Of a stretch of DNA of 15,802 nt, positions 1-7,076 are shown one piece after another. Source of the DNA: DASQUP01 sp035641235 (GTDB lineage Bacteria; Actinomycetota; CADDZG01; WHSQ01). A program made the position numbers and the translations under genes. Where the stretch lies: contig DASQUP010000249.1 of the NCBI GenBank assembly GCA_035641235.1, positions 1 to 15,802 of the forward strand. Direction: 5' to 3'. The first letter of the stretch is position 1, and each line of letters opens with the position of its first letter. The notes beneath the pieces are model-generated. The model was given only the letters and a program-made list of their open reading frames with translations. It was not told the DNA's origin and did not search any database.

Positions 1-25
1 TCAGAGGCCCAGGAAGGGAGGAGCG

Positions 26-754
26 TTGACGAATTCCGCGACGGAGGAGCCGCGATTGGATTTCGGTGATCTCCGAGCCATATACGTGAACTGCACACTG
101 ACGCGCTCGCCCGAACCCTCACACACACAGCTCCTCATGGACAAGTCGATCGCGATCATGCGCGATCAGGGTGTAGCCGTGGAGAATCTGCGCGCCATCG
201 ACCTCGACCTCGCCATAGGCGTGTGGCCGGACATGACCGAGCACGGATGGGCGACCGACGAGTGGCCCAGCGTTTTCGAGAAGGTGCTGGCGGCCGACAT
301 TCTGGTCATCGGGTCACCCATTTGGCTGGGGGAGAAATCGTCGGTTTGCACGCACCTGATCGAGCGTTTGTACGGCAACTCGAGCCTTCTCAACGAAAGC
401 GGTCAGTACGCGTACTACGGACGTGTGGCGGGCTGCCTCATCACCGGCAACGAGGATGGCATCAAGCACTGTTCGATGAGCATCCTGTATGCGCTTCAGC
501 ACCTCGGCTTTACGATCCCTCCCCAGGCAGACGCCGGTTGGATCGGGGAAGCGGGTCCGGGCCCTTCGTACGGTGACGACGGGATCGGGCTCGACAACGA
601 CTTCACGAACCGCAACACGACCTTCATGACGTGGAACCTGCTACATACCGCCCGCATGCTGAAGGACCGGGGCGGAATCCCAGCCCACGGCAATCAGCGA
701 TCGGAATGGGACGCGGGCTGCCGCTGGGACAACCCGAATCCCGAGCACCGATAG
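26..754 (+). CDS. Flavodoxin-fold NAD(P)H-dependent oxidoreductase-like protein
   Basis: The 242-residue product has the flavodoxin / NADPH-dependent FMN reductase architecture. An N-terminal beta strand (AIYVNCTLTRSPEPSHT, about residues 18-34) leads into a phosphate-binding-type loop, and a second strand and loop read ADILVIGSPIWLGEKSS (about 90-106), the usual flavin-contact segment of this family. A third segment (GRVAGCLITGNEDG) matches the next core strand. The likely role is a cytosolic FMN-binding redox protein; the substrate is unknown. I chose the TTG start at 26 because a GGGAGGAG Shine-Dalgarno lies just upstream and no ATG fits better. The polar tail beyond residue 200, rich in N, D and W, is longer than a minimal flavodoxin. 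The gene is convergent with the ABC permease gene. Family assignment is fairly secure; the reaction is not known. Confidence 0.8.
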   Translation: MTNSATEEPRLDFGDLRAIYVNCTLTRSPEPSHTQLLMDKSIAIMRDQGVAVENLRAIDLDLAIGVWPDMTEHGWATDEWPSVFEKVLAADILVIGSPIWLGEKSSVCTHLIERLYGNSSLLNESGQYAYYGRVAGCLITGNEDGIKHCSMSILYALQHLGFTIPPQADAGWIGEAGPGPSYGDDGIGLDNDFTNRNTTFMTWNLLHTARMLKDRGGIPAHGNQRSEWDAGCRWDNPNPEHR

Positions 755-760
755 GTCCGA

Positions 761-787
761 GAGCCGGTCTGGATCGTGTGCCGGCTC
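761..787. terminator. Inverted repeat between convergent genes, probable bidirectional terminator
   Basis: GAGCCGG (761-767) and CCGGCTC (781-787) form a perfect 7-bp stem with a 13-nt loop. It lies in the 31-bp gap between two convergent genes and its right arm overlaps the permease stop codon. There is no T-tract on either side, so intrinsic termination is inferred from position and stem only. Confidence 0.45.
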
Positions 788-1586
788 ACACAGGGCGAGG
801 AGCCGGGTCGCGGTTGTATGCGGCGCGCGCCCACACGAAACTGACTACCGTGATCGCCGTGCACCAGACGGCGGCAATGATCGCGCTGTTCCCAATCGGG
901 GTCCCTAGGAGGAGTCCGCGCAGGGTCTCCATCATTGGTGTGAACGGTTGATTGTCCGCGAACCATTGCAGGCCTGCGGGCATCGATTCCGTCGGCACGA
1001 ACCCGCTGCCGAGGAACGGCAGGAGCATGAGGGGCATCGGGAGGTTGCTCGCGCTTTCGGGGTTGCTGCTCGTCAGGCCGATCGCCACCGTTAGCCACGT
1101 GAGCGCGAGCGCAATGAGCGCGAGGACGCCGATGGCGGCAAGCCACTCGATAGCACCCGCGGTGGGACGGAATCCAACGATCACGGCCACCACGATGACG
1201 ATCGCGAGGCTGATACCGGTCTGGATCATGCTCGCGAATACGTGTCCGGTCAGGACCGAAGGTCGGAAGATTGCCATCGTTCGGAACCGGGCGATTATGC
1301 CCTCGGCCATGTCCATCGCAACGACCATTGCCGTTCCCTGCACCACTCCGGCAATGGCCATGAGGATGATCCCGGGAGCAACGTAGTTGACGTACTCGGC
1401 GCGCCCTCCCGATTCCTGCCCCAGTCCCGCGCCCAAGGTGCCACCGAAGACGTACACGAAGAGCAACAGGAAGATGACCGGCAGACCGACGAGCATGAGT
1501 GTCAGTGACGGATACCGCTGCAAGCGCTTGAGGTTTCGCCGCAGCATTGTCGTGGAATCCATTACTGCATACGTGAGGGCACTCAT
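786..1586 (-). CDS. ABC-2 type transporter permease, DrrB-like
   Basis: The 266-residue integral membrane protein belongs to the ABC-2 permease family, in the daunorubicin-resistance DrrB group. It starts with a short cytoplasmic helix region (MLRRNLKRLQRYPSL) followed by about six hydrophobic segments, the first near residues 27-50 and the last near the C-terminus. The segment between the first two helices (GGTLGAGLGQESGGRAEYVNY) matches the usual extracellular linker, and YVNYVAPGIILMAIAG is typical of the family. Its ATG overlaps the stop of the upstream ATPase gene by 4 nt, so the two are probably translationally coupled and form one exporter. DrrAB-type systems export hydrophobic or amphipathic small molecules; the substrate here cannot be read from sequence. 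Confidence 0.9.
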   Translation of the reverse strand: MSALTYAVMDSTTMLRRNLKRLQRYPSLTLMLVGLPVIFLLLFVYVFGGTLGAGLGQESGGRAEYVNYVAPGIILMAIAGVVQGTAMVVAMDMAEGIIARFRTMAIFRPSVLTGHVFASMIQTGISLAIVIVVAVIVGFRPTAGAIEWLAAIGVLALIALALTWLTVAIGLTSSNPESASNLPMPLMLLPFLGSGFVPTESMPAGLQWFADNQPFTPMMETLRGLLLGTPIGNSAIIAAVWCTAITVVSFVWARAAYNRDPAPRPV

Positions 1587-2542
1587 CTCACGGCCTCCGT
1601 TCTGTCGTCGAGATGCCCGGTGAGCGTCAGGAACACGTCGTCCAAGTCGGGCGTGTGGACTGAGAAACCGTCGGGTTCTATTGATGCGCCGCCGAGCCGA
1701 TCGAGTATGGACCGCAGTGACGAGACTCCACCGTCACTGGGAATCTGAAGAGTAAGTCCGTCCTTGTCGCTAAGAGCCTCATCGAGGACACTGGATGCCG
1801 ATTCGAGATCGTCCACATCGGCGAACCGCAAGGCTATGTGCCCTCCGGGGATGAGCCTCTTGAGCTCCTCGGGCGTCCCTTCTGCGATCAGCTTGCCGCG
1901 ATCAAGAAGGGCGATCTTGTCGGCTAGCTCATCGGCCTCTTCCAGGTAGTGAGTCGTCAGGAAAATCGTGACCCCGTCCGCGACGAGATCACCGATCATC
2001 TGCCACATCGTGCGGCGGCTACGTGGGTCGAGTCCCGTGGTGGGCTCGTCCAGGAAGACGATCTTTGGATCTCCGACCAGAGTCATCGCAAGATCAAGCC
2101 GACGTCGCAGGCCGCCGGAGTAGATCCCGGCCGGTTCCTTGGCTGATTCAGTGAGTTCGAACTTATCTAGGAGTTCGGCAATCCGGCGACCGGCATCACC
2201 GGCATCGAGGTGGTGCAAGTCGGCCATGAGCTTCAAGTTCTCTTCTCCGGTGAGGAGGTTGTCGACCGCCGAGAACTGCCCGGTTACTCCAATTGCTCTA
2301 CGGACCGCCTCGGGGTCCTGAGCCAATTCGTGGCCGGCAACTTGGACCTCACCGCTATCGGCGCGGATCAAGGTGGAGAGAATTTGCACGGTGGTGGTTT
2401 TACCGGCCCCGTTTGGACCCAGGAGTGCAAAGATCGATCCCTCGGCGACGTCGAGGTCGAGGCCGTCGATCACTAGCTTCGAGCCGAATGATTTTCGCAA
2501 TCCCTTGACTTTTAGCGCCGACCTAACCTGGGTGGTGTTCAT
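1583..2542 (-). CDS. ABC transporter ATP-binding protein, DrrA-like
   Basis: The 319-residue ATPase carries all nucleotide-binding motifs: Walker A GPNGAGKTT (residues 42-50), a Q-loop region near GQFSAVDNLLTGEENL, signature YSGGLRRRLDLA in place of canonical LSGGQ, Walker B IVFLDEPTTGLD, and H-loop FLTTHYLEEA. The NLLTGEENL motif and a C-terminal domain ending in LDDVFLTLTG are hallmarks of the DrrA / drug-resistance exporter ATPases. It energises the permease encoded next. Its start overlaps the stop of the DUF4097 gene by 4 nt and its stop overlaps the permease start by 4 nt, so the three genes form a tightly coupled operon. Length is normal for the family. Confidence 0.93.
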   Translation of the reverse strand: MNTTQVRSALKVKGLRKSFGSKLVIDGLDLDVAEGSIFALLGPNGAGKTTTVQILSTLIRADSGEVQVAGHELAQDPEAVRRAIGVTGQFSAVDNLLTGEENLKLMADLHHLDAGDAGRRIAELLDKFELTESAKEPAGIYSGGLRRRLDLAMTLVGDPKIVFLDEPTTGLDPRSRRTMWQMIGDLVADGVTIFLTTHYLEEADELADKIALLDRGKLIAEGTPEELKRLIPGGHIALRFADVDDLESASSVLDEALSDKDGLTLQIPSDGGVSSLRSILDRLGGASIEPDGFSVHTPDLDDVFLTLTGHLDDRTEAVR

Positions 2543-3417
2543 GCATCCTCCTTTCCGTGGCTTCGCGCGAGCGTGCGAGCCACCGTGACGTCGCCGAATG
2601 AGGTCTGGGCGCGGACCTCTACCGCTTCCTCGCCCGTTTCGGGGCGTTCGGCATCGTCAAGTTCGTTGCGCACCGTCCCGAAGCTTGTGGAGATGTCCAA
2701 CCAGGCGGGTACGCCGCTCCGAACACGAATGTCGATAGAGCCGTATGCCGTCTCGGCGACGATCTCGCCACGAGCAACCTCGCCGAGGCGGATGTCGCCG
2801 TTGGCGGTCTTCGCAGCGACGCCGGCGTCCGCTCTGTCGACGACGACTCTGCCGTTGGCGGAGTTCACCCTCGCGGATCCGGTGATGATGCCTACCCAGG
2901 TTCCTCCGTTGGAGTTCTTGACGACGGCGTTCCCCTCGATCGCGCCGATCGCTACATCGCCCGATCCCGCGGTGAACTCACCGTTGTCCACGGCCCGGTC
3001 TACGGTCAGATTCCCAGCGACCGTGCGCAGCTCTACAGGGCCCGCCTCCTCAACGTAGATGTCGCCGACACTCGTCTTGTAGCGGCACTCACCCAGCCGG
3101 CCGGAGCAGTGCAGGGAGGCAACCGCGGCCTCGCCACGAATATGTGAGCCCTCCGGCACCTCGACGTGCACATCTATTGACCCACCGCCGCCCCAGGGGG
3201 CGAATCGACGCCACCCCTTGGGAGCCTTGACTAGGAGTCGGCCTGCCGCGTATTCGACCTGGGTCTGCTCGGCTGCGGCAACGTCACCCTTCTTCGACGG
3301 GTTGCTGGGTTTCACCTCGACGAGGGTGTCCGTTCGGCCTTCCGCAACGACCCGGACGTCACCGACGCCGACTTCAAGGGTGACCGTGATTGGTTCGGGT
3401 GTCTCGAAAGTAGTCAT
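2539..3417 (-). CDS. DUF4097 beta-strand-repeat protein
   Basis: The protein (292 residues from the chosen ATG) is built of repeated short beta strands: GDVRVVAEG, VGDIYVEEAG, AGNLTVDRAV, SGDVAIGAIEG, ANGRVVVDRAD, ANGDIRLGEV, AYGSIDIRV and SFGDVTVART. This G-x-[VI]-x-[VI] periodicity is the DUF4097 / putative-adhesin right-handed beta-helix pattern. No signal peptide or membrane segment is visible, so it is probably cytoplasmic despite the 'adhesin' name. I preferred ATG at 3417 (MTTFETPEP) because the first family-like strand follows it and GGAG lies upstream. An in-frame GTG at 3480, directly after the upstream stop codon, would add 21 residues. Its stop overlaps the DrrA-like start by 4 nt. 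DUF4097, a ribbon-helix-helix protein and a DrrAB exporter form a recurrent actinobacterial set, but I know of no established biochemical role for DUF4097. Confidence 0.82.
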   Translation of the reverse strand: MTTFETPEPITVTLEVGVGDVRVVAEGRTDTLVEVKPSNPSKKGDVAAAEQTQVEYAAGRLLVKAPKGWRRFAPWGGGGSIDVHVEVPEGSHIRGEAAVASLHCSGRLGECRYKTSVGDIYVEEAGPVELRTVAGNLTVDRAVDNGEFTAGSGDVAIGAIEGNAVVKNSNGGTWVGIITGSARVNSANGRVVVDRADAGVAAKTANGDIRLGEVARGEIVAETAYGSIDIRVRSGVPAWLDISTSFGTVRNELDDAERPETGEEAVEVRAQTSFGDVTVARTLARSHGKEDA

Positions 3418-3480
3418 GGCACTCCATTCCGTGAATGGTCGGGCAGAGGAAACGGTTCTGATCACGTCGTGTCCCTTCAC

Positions 3481-3999
3481 TCAACGCGCCCAACCGGTGT
3501 AGCGCTGCGCACCCCAGGGTGCTCGGCGCTCGCGCCTCCTGGCGCCGTCGGTTCGGTCCAGTGCCGCAGTGGCGGCCCGGACCAGCCACGCGTTGATCGA
3601 GAGCCCCTCCTGAGCAGCGGCGACCTCGACCCGCGCCTTGAGGTGTTCGGGCAGACGCAAGTTGATCCGGGTCATCGCCCCCTCGTCGCTTTCGGCGGGG
3701 GGAGGGGACTGCGATCGCTCGTGTTCATCACCGTCGCTCTCGATCGCCGGCGGAAGCGGAGGCGGCGTCACGACGAACTCGGGGTCCCGTCCTCGAAGGC
3801 GCACCTCCACCGAACCCGGAGCGAGCTCGGTGGTGATCTCTTCGGCGGCCATCGCCAGCACCTCGTGGAGAGTGAGCCGGATCGCCGCGTCCAGTGGCGC
3901 CGACAGGCGTTGGGCCAGGGCACGGGCCTCGTCACCGCCGGCTTCGGCCGCAACCGCAAGCTGCTCCTGGATGTTGTCTATATAAGGGCGTAGATCCAT
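3481..3999 (-). CDS. Ribbon-helix-helix (Arc/HicB-type) DNA-binding protein
   Basis: The 172-residue protein has three parts. A helical N-terminus (residues 1-60) is rich in alanine and glutamate, and a low-complexity acidic and proline-rich linker follows (about 77-107). The Arc-type ribbon-helix-helix domain is C-terminal (109-148), with strand TRINLRLPE and helices HLKARVEVAAAQEG and SINAWLVRAATAAL. Automated annotation often calls such proteins HicB-family antitoxins, but no HicA toxin gene is adjacent, so an operon repressor is the better reading. It is the first gene of the DUF4097-DrrAB operon. Its start codon is 7 nt from a -10-like box and has no Shine-Dalgarno, so translation is probably leaderless. 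A dyad between -35 and -10 is a natural autoregulatory operator. A basic tail (RRRERR) follows the domain. Confidence 0.8.
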   Translation of the reverse strand: MDLRPYIDNIQEQLAVAAEAGGDEARALAQRLSAPLDAAIRLTLHEVLAMAAEEITTELAPGSVEVRLRGRDPEFVVTPPPLPPAIESDGDEHERSQSPPPAESDEGAMTRINLRLPEHLKARVEVAAAQEGLSINAWLVRAATAALDRTDGARRRERRAPWGAQRYTGWAR

Positions 4000-4005
4000 G
4001 GCAGC

Positions 4006-4034
4006 ACTATGGCATCATAATGGTGCCACGTCAA
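4006..4034 (-). promoter_or_regulatory. Promoter of the RHH-DUF4097-DrrAB operon with spacer operator
   Basis: On the minus strand, TTGACG (4034-4029) and CATAGT (4011-4006) are separated by 17 bp, a good sigma70-type promoter. Six nt separate the -10 box from the ATG at 3999, so the predicted transcript begins at or next to the start codon. The spacer and the edge of the -10 box hold an imperfect dyad, TGGCATCATAATGGTGCCA (4010-4028), with 9-bp arms and one mismatch around a central A. A further half-site, GGCATCAT, lies at 4043-4050, 32 bp (about three helical turns) from the first. Repression by the encoded ribbon-helix-helix protein is inferred. Confidence 0.6.
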
Positions 4035-4083
4035 CCAAGGAGGGCATCATTTTGGCTCCGGGCGTTCCTTTTTTGCGGGGAAT

Positions 4084-4114
4084 TTGACTTCAAGTTGACT
4101 TGAACTTGTAGGTT
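4084..4114 (+). promoter_or_regulatory. MerR-type promoter (19-bp spacer) with dyad operator
   Basis: TTGACT (4084-4089) is followed after exactly 19 bp by TAGGTT (4109-4114). The spacer holds the dyad CTTCAAG-TTGA-CTTGAAC (4088-4105, one arm mismatch). A 19-bp spacer with a central dyad is the signature of MerR-family promoters, where the activator untwists an over-long spacer. The core TCAAGTTGACTTGA differs by one base from the known SoxR-box core TCAAGTTAACTTGA. Nearly the same element lies between the MerR gene (9915-10340) and the methyltransferase gene at 10383, so that regulator is the obvious candidate. Confidence 0.65.
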
Positions 4115-4147
4115 CGGGTCGTCGAGATAAAGGAGGGGAGAGAGAAA

Positions 4148-4822
4148 GTGTCGATTGATTCACCGACCAATGCGGCCGCCGCCCTCGATGGGGCGCTGGG
4201 CAACCTTTACGCGTCGCATCCCGAGGCCCTGCCGTTTGCCCCCGAGCTCCAGATCCGCGCCTTCATGCTGGAGCGCGAGGGTGGCAACCTACTCATCTAC
4301 AGCGCCGGAGGTCTCGGAGGGCACCGCGCCGCGGTCGAGCGGCTCGGCGGTATCTCCCGCCATTACCTGAATCACTGGCACGAGGCGTTGTTCGCCCCGG
4401 ACTGGGTTCCGGCGCCGCTCTACATTCACGATGACGATCGAAGGCCGGCAGCAAAGAAGTTGCGGGTCGAGGGAAGCTTCTCGACGCGACACACATTGGA
4501 GGGTGACTTCGAGGTGATCCCGACTCCCGGGCATACACCGGGCGCGACGGCCTATCTCTGGGACGACGGAGAGCATCGTTTCCTCTTCACGGGCGACACG
4601 ATCTTCTTGAGGAACAACGAGTGGGTCGCTGCGGTGCTCGACTCGAGCGACCGAGTACGTTACATCGAGAGCCTCGAACTAATTAAGGGACTCGATTTCG
4701 ATGTGCTCGTTCCATGGGCCGCGTCCGGAGGAGAGCCTTACATCGCGCTAACGGACGGCGCGGATGCCGCTCAACGTATCGACTTGATTCTCGAGCGATT
4801 GCGCCGGGGGGAGGACTATTGA
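4148..4822 (+). CDS. MBL-fold hydrolase-like protein with degenerate metal site
   Basis: The 224-residue protein has the metallo-beta-lactamase fold. The recognisable motifs are NHWHEA (75-80), at the place of the canonical HxHxDH motif, TPGHTPGATAYL (126-137) with the third-motif histidine H129, and FTGDTIF (147-153) with D150. The usual Asp-His of the first motif is replaced by Ala-Leu (80-81), and the terminal histidine is not found where expected, near PWAASGG (189-195). At most one complete metal site remains, so activity may be altered or lost. The GTG start at 4148 follows AAGGAGGGGA with about 10 nt spacing. The gene lies behind a MerR-type promoter, and the PPOX gene follows after 2 bp, so the two are probably co-transcribed. 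Confidence 0.8.
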   Translation: MSIDSPTNAAAALDGALGNLYASHPEALPFAPELQIRAFMLEREGGNLLIYSAGGLGGHRAAVERLGGISRHYLNHWHEALFAPDWVPAPLYIHDDDRRPAAKKLRVEGSFSTRHTLEGDFEVIPTPGHTPGATAYLWDDGEHRFLFTGDTIFLRNNEWVAAVLDSSDRVRYIESLELIKGLDFDVLVPWAASGGEPYIALTDGADAAQRIDLILERLRRGEDY

Positions 4823-4824
4823 CG

Positions 4825-5193
4825 ATGAGCGCATTCAACAAAAAGGAACTTGCGTACATAACCTCCGGTGAACGCCGCCTCGGCCGGATCGCGACTGTGG
4901 GCGCCGACGGTACGCCCCACGTTACTCCGACGGGCTGGGCCTACAACGCGGAGCAAGACACCATCGACGCCGGGGGTCGTGACGTTCGGCCGACCAAGAA
5001 GTACCGCGACGTCAAGTCGTCCGGACGAGCTGCGATCGTTATTGACGACGTTTTGCCTCCCTGGAAACCGCGTGCGGTCGAGGTTAGGGGACGGGCGGAA
5101 ATCATCGAAGGCCCGCAAGTGAAGATCCGGATCCACCCGGACCGGGTCGTCTCGTGGGGTCTGGAGGAGGAGCAGGCGAAAACCGTCGCCTAA
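4825..5193 (+). CDS. PPOX-class probable F420-dependent oxidoreductase
   Basis: The 122-residue protein has the split beta-barrel fold of the pyridoxamine-5'-phosphate-oxidase-like F420/flavin-binding family. Key segments are LGRIATVGADGTPHVTPTGW (18-37), the strand that contacts the cofactor, then RPTKKYRDV and VEVRGRAEII, ending in IHPDRVVSWGLE. The tail resembles the MSMEG_5819/OxyR-type PPOX subgroup, an assignment made from memory of that family. These enzymes reduce or oxidise small organic substrates with F420 or flavin; the substrate here is unknown. The ATG at 4825 lies 2 bp after the MBL stop, with GGGGAGG upstream, so it is the second gene of the MerR-type-promoter operon. Longer in-frame starts upstream run through the MBL gene and were rejected. 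Confidence 0.85.
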   Translation: MSAFNKKELAYITSGERRLGRIATVGADGTPHVTPTGWAYNAEQDTIDAGGRDVRPTKKYRDVKSSGRAAIVIDDVLPPWKPRAVEVRGRAEIIEGPQVKIRIHPDRVVSWGLEEEQAKTVA

Positions 5194-5210
5194 GCCGCTC
5201 GGATTTCCGC

Positions 5211-5219
5211 TGTCATACT
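5211..5219 (+). promoter_or_regulatory. Extended -10 box for a leaderless sulfotransferase mRNA
   Basis: TGTCATACT (5211-5219) is a TGn extended -10 with CATACT as the hexamer. Seven nt later comes the GTG start at 5227, with no Shine-Dalgarno between. No convincing -35 is visible, as expected for an extended -10 promoter. Leaderless initiation is inferred from the spacing. Confidence 0.4.
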
Positions 5220-5226
5220 CACCCGG

Positions 5227-6030
5227 GTGAAGCCCTTCTTGTTCGTCGTGGCATGCGAACGGTCGGGAACGACCCTGTTGAGGGCGATGCTCGACTCCCA
5301 TCGCGATCTCGCGGTTCCGCCGGAGTCCTACTTTTTGATTCCGCTGATGCAGGAGCCGTTTAGCCCGGACCGGTTTCTGTCGCTGCTTTCGGACCACCGG
5401 CGATTCGTTCGCTGGGGATTGCCTCTGGGTGACGTCTCCGATTCATTGAGCAAGGAACAACCCGGGGACCTCGCCGGTGCAGTGCGCGTGTTGTACAGGA
5501 CGTACGCGGAGTATTCAGGTAAGACTCGCTGGGGCGACAAGACGCCCGGATACGTCCGGCATATCCGCGCGCTGGCCCAGTTGTTGCCCGAAGCACACTT
5601 CGTGCACATCATCCGCGATGGGCGAGACGTCGCGCTTTCGTGGCTCGATGCCCCGTTCGGACCCGAGTCGGTTGGGGAGGCCGCGGAGCGCTGGCGCAAG
5701 GACGTGAGGGTGGGGCGGCGCGCCGGCCGCAGGCATGCCGCCGATCGATACATGGAAGTCCGATACGAGAAGCTGGTGACCCGTCCCGAGAGGGTGTTGC
5801 GGCGCATCTGCGAGTTCGCCGAGTTGCCGTTCGATCAAAGGATGCTTGCTTACACGGCGACGGCCGACCGTGTCATCGAAACCACGCTCGAACCCGAAAG
5901 CCACAAACGATTGCGCGAGCCGCCCACACCCGGCCTGCGGGACTGGCGCCGAGAGATGGCGGACGCCGACGTCCGCGCGTTCGAAGAGGTGGCCGGCGAC
6001 ATGCTCGTGAAGCTCGGGTACGTCACCTAG
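5227..6030 (+). CDS. Sulfotransferase family protein
   Basis: The 267-residue protein has both PAPS-binding signatures of sulfotransferases. The 5'-phosphosulfate loop is ACERSGTTLLRAMLDSH (9-25), and the 3'-phosphate region is HIIRDGRDVALSW (127-139), with the conserved Arg and Ser. The stretch WGDKTPGYV (102-110) is typical of the bacterial sulfotransferase_3 / tyrosylprotein-sulfotransferase-like group. It should transfer sulfate from PAPS to a hydroxyl or amine acceptor in the cytosol; the acceptor cannot be named. Translation starts at GTG 5227, probably leaderless. Its stop codon TAG and that of the convergent EamA gene share the palindrome CTAG, giving a 4-nt tail-to-tail overlap. No PAPS-synthesis gene lies in the window. 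Confidence 0.88.
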   Translation: MKPFLFVVACERSGTTLLRAMLDSHRDLAVPPESYFLIPLMQEPFSPDRFLSLLSDHRRFVRWGLPLGDVSDSLSKEQPGDLAGAVRVLYRTYAEYSGKTRWGDKTPGYVRHIRALAQLLPEAHFVHIIRDGRDVALSWLDAPFGPESVGEAAERWRKDVRVGRRAGRRHAADRYMEVRYEKLVTRPERVLRRICEFAELPFDQRMLAYTATADRVIETTLEPESHKRLREPPTPGLRDWRREMADADVRAFEEVAGDMLVKLGYVT

Positions 6031-6968
6031 GCCGAGACTTCGGAAGGTTGGACGGGTGCCGCCACCTCGGCGCGTCGGCTCTTCGCCGGCCGTGTCGAGA
6101 GCCATGATCCCGCGAGGATGAGTACGAGCCCGAGGGCCGATCCCGCGCCGGGTTGCTCTCCTAGAACGATCATCCCGAGGGCGACCGCGATCACCGGATT
6201 GACGTACGTGATGACAACGGCGCGGCCCGCTCCAACCTCGGCGATAAGCGTGAAGAACAAATAGAGGCCCAACGCGGTGCACAGGAACCCGAGGGCTACC
6301 AGCGCGCCGACACCTTCCGCCGACGGCATCCGCGCGGGGGGATCCAGCAGCGCGGGGATGGTCAGATAGACGGTCGCAATGGCGAGGGTTCCGCCCATGG
6401 CGGCGACCGGGTCGAGGTCCGCGAGGTGGCGCTTCAGGATCATGGGCCCGATGGCGTAGCAGAGCGCCGCGACCACGATCGCCGCTGCGCCGAAGAGCTC
6501 GTCGGCTCGTCCGGCCACGTCGATGCCGACGAGCGCCACGACTCCCAGGAGCCCGATCACCAGTCCGGCCAGCCTCGCTCCGCCTGCCCGCTCGGTGGCA
6601 TCGAAGCGCAACGCCAGAACTGCGACGAACAACGGAGTCGCTGCGATGAGGATCGCCGCGAGCGAAGACGACACATGCTGTTCGCCCGCGGCGATTAGCG
6701 GAAACGGAAGAGTGATCTCGACGAGCGCGAAGACTGCCAGCCACCGCCAGCGGCCTGCCAGAGACCTGAGCGTGCCGGACCGGTACGCCAGCGTGAGCAA
6801 TACGGCCGCCCCGATCACGATGCGCACCCAAGCGAGAAACACCGGGGGGACGCCGTCGTCGACGGCGACCTTTATCAGCAGGTAGGGCACTCCCCAGAGG
6901 ACGGATACGGCGGCAAAAGCGGTCCACGCCGTGGCGCTCATGGCCGTTGTTCCCGTCGTACTCGTCAT
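6027..6968 (-). CDS. EamA/DMT-superfamily transporter
   Basis: The 313-residue protein has about ten hydrophobic helices in two EamA repeats. The first repeat begins TAWTAFAAVSVLWGVPYLLIKVAV, the classic DMT N-terminal helix with a W-G-x-x-Y motif. The second begins GAAAIVVAALCYAIGPMILKR, and the late helix contains VVITYVNPVIAVALGMIVLGEQ. DMT proteins export or exchange amino acids and other small metabolites. I chose ATG 6968 because AAGGAGG lies 7 nt upstream and the first helix follows closely. A second in-frame ATG at 7049 also has a strong Shine-Dalgarno (AAAGGAGGGG) and would add 27 polar residues. The gene is divergent from a MocR-type regulator, a common arrangement that suggests control by it. 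Confidence 0.88.
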   Translation of the reverse strand: MTSTTGTTAMSATAWTAFAAVSVLWGVPYLLIKVAVDDGVPPVFLAWVRIVIGAAVLLTLAYRSGTLRSLAGRWRWLAVFALVEITLPFPLIAAGEQHVSSSLAAILIAATPLFVAVLALRFDATERAGGARLAGLVIGLLGVVALVGIDVAGRADELFGAAAIVVAALCYAIGPMILKRHLADLDPVAAMGGTLAIATVYLTIPALLDPPARMPSAEGVGALVALGFLCTALGLYLFFTLIAEVGAGRAVVITYVNPVIAVALGMIVLGEQPGAGSALGLVLILAGSWLSTRPAKSRRAEVAAPVQPSEVSA

Positions 6969-7076
6969 CGGATCGCCTCCTTCGCTGGTGCCGGTTCCGT
7001 CGCCATCACTCACGGCCTCGTCCGGCGAGGCCCTGATCGTTGCTCCCATTGCCACCCCTCCTTTGCCTCGTCCTGA

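Noticed and set aside
3481..3999. HicAB toxin-antitoxin reading of the RHH gene
   Set aside because: There is no HicA-like small toxin beside it; the neighbours are DUF4097 and an exporter, so a regulator is the simpler call.
5515..6927. 470-residue minus-strand ORF
   Set aside because: It is antisense to the sulfotransferase gene and out of frame with the EamA gene. It is Arg/Gly-rich low complexity, as expected from GC-rich shadow frames.
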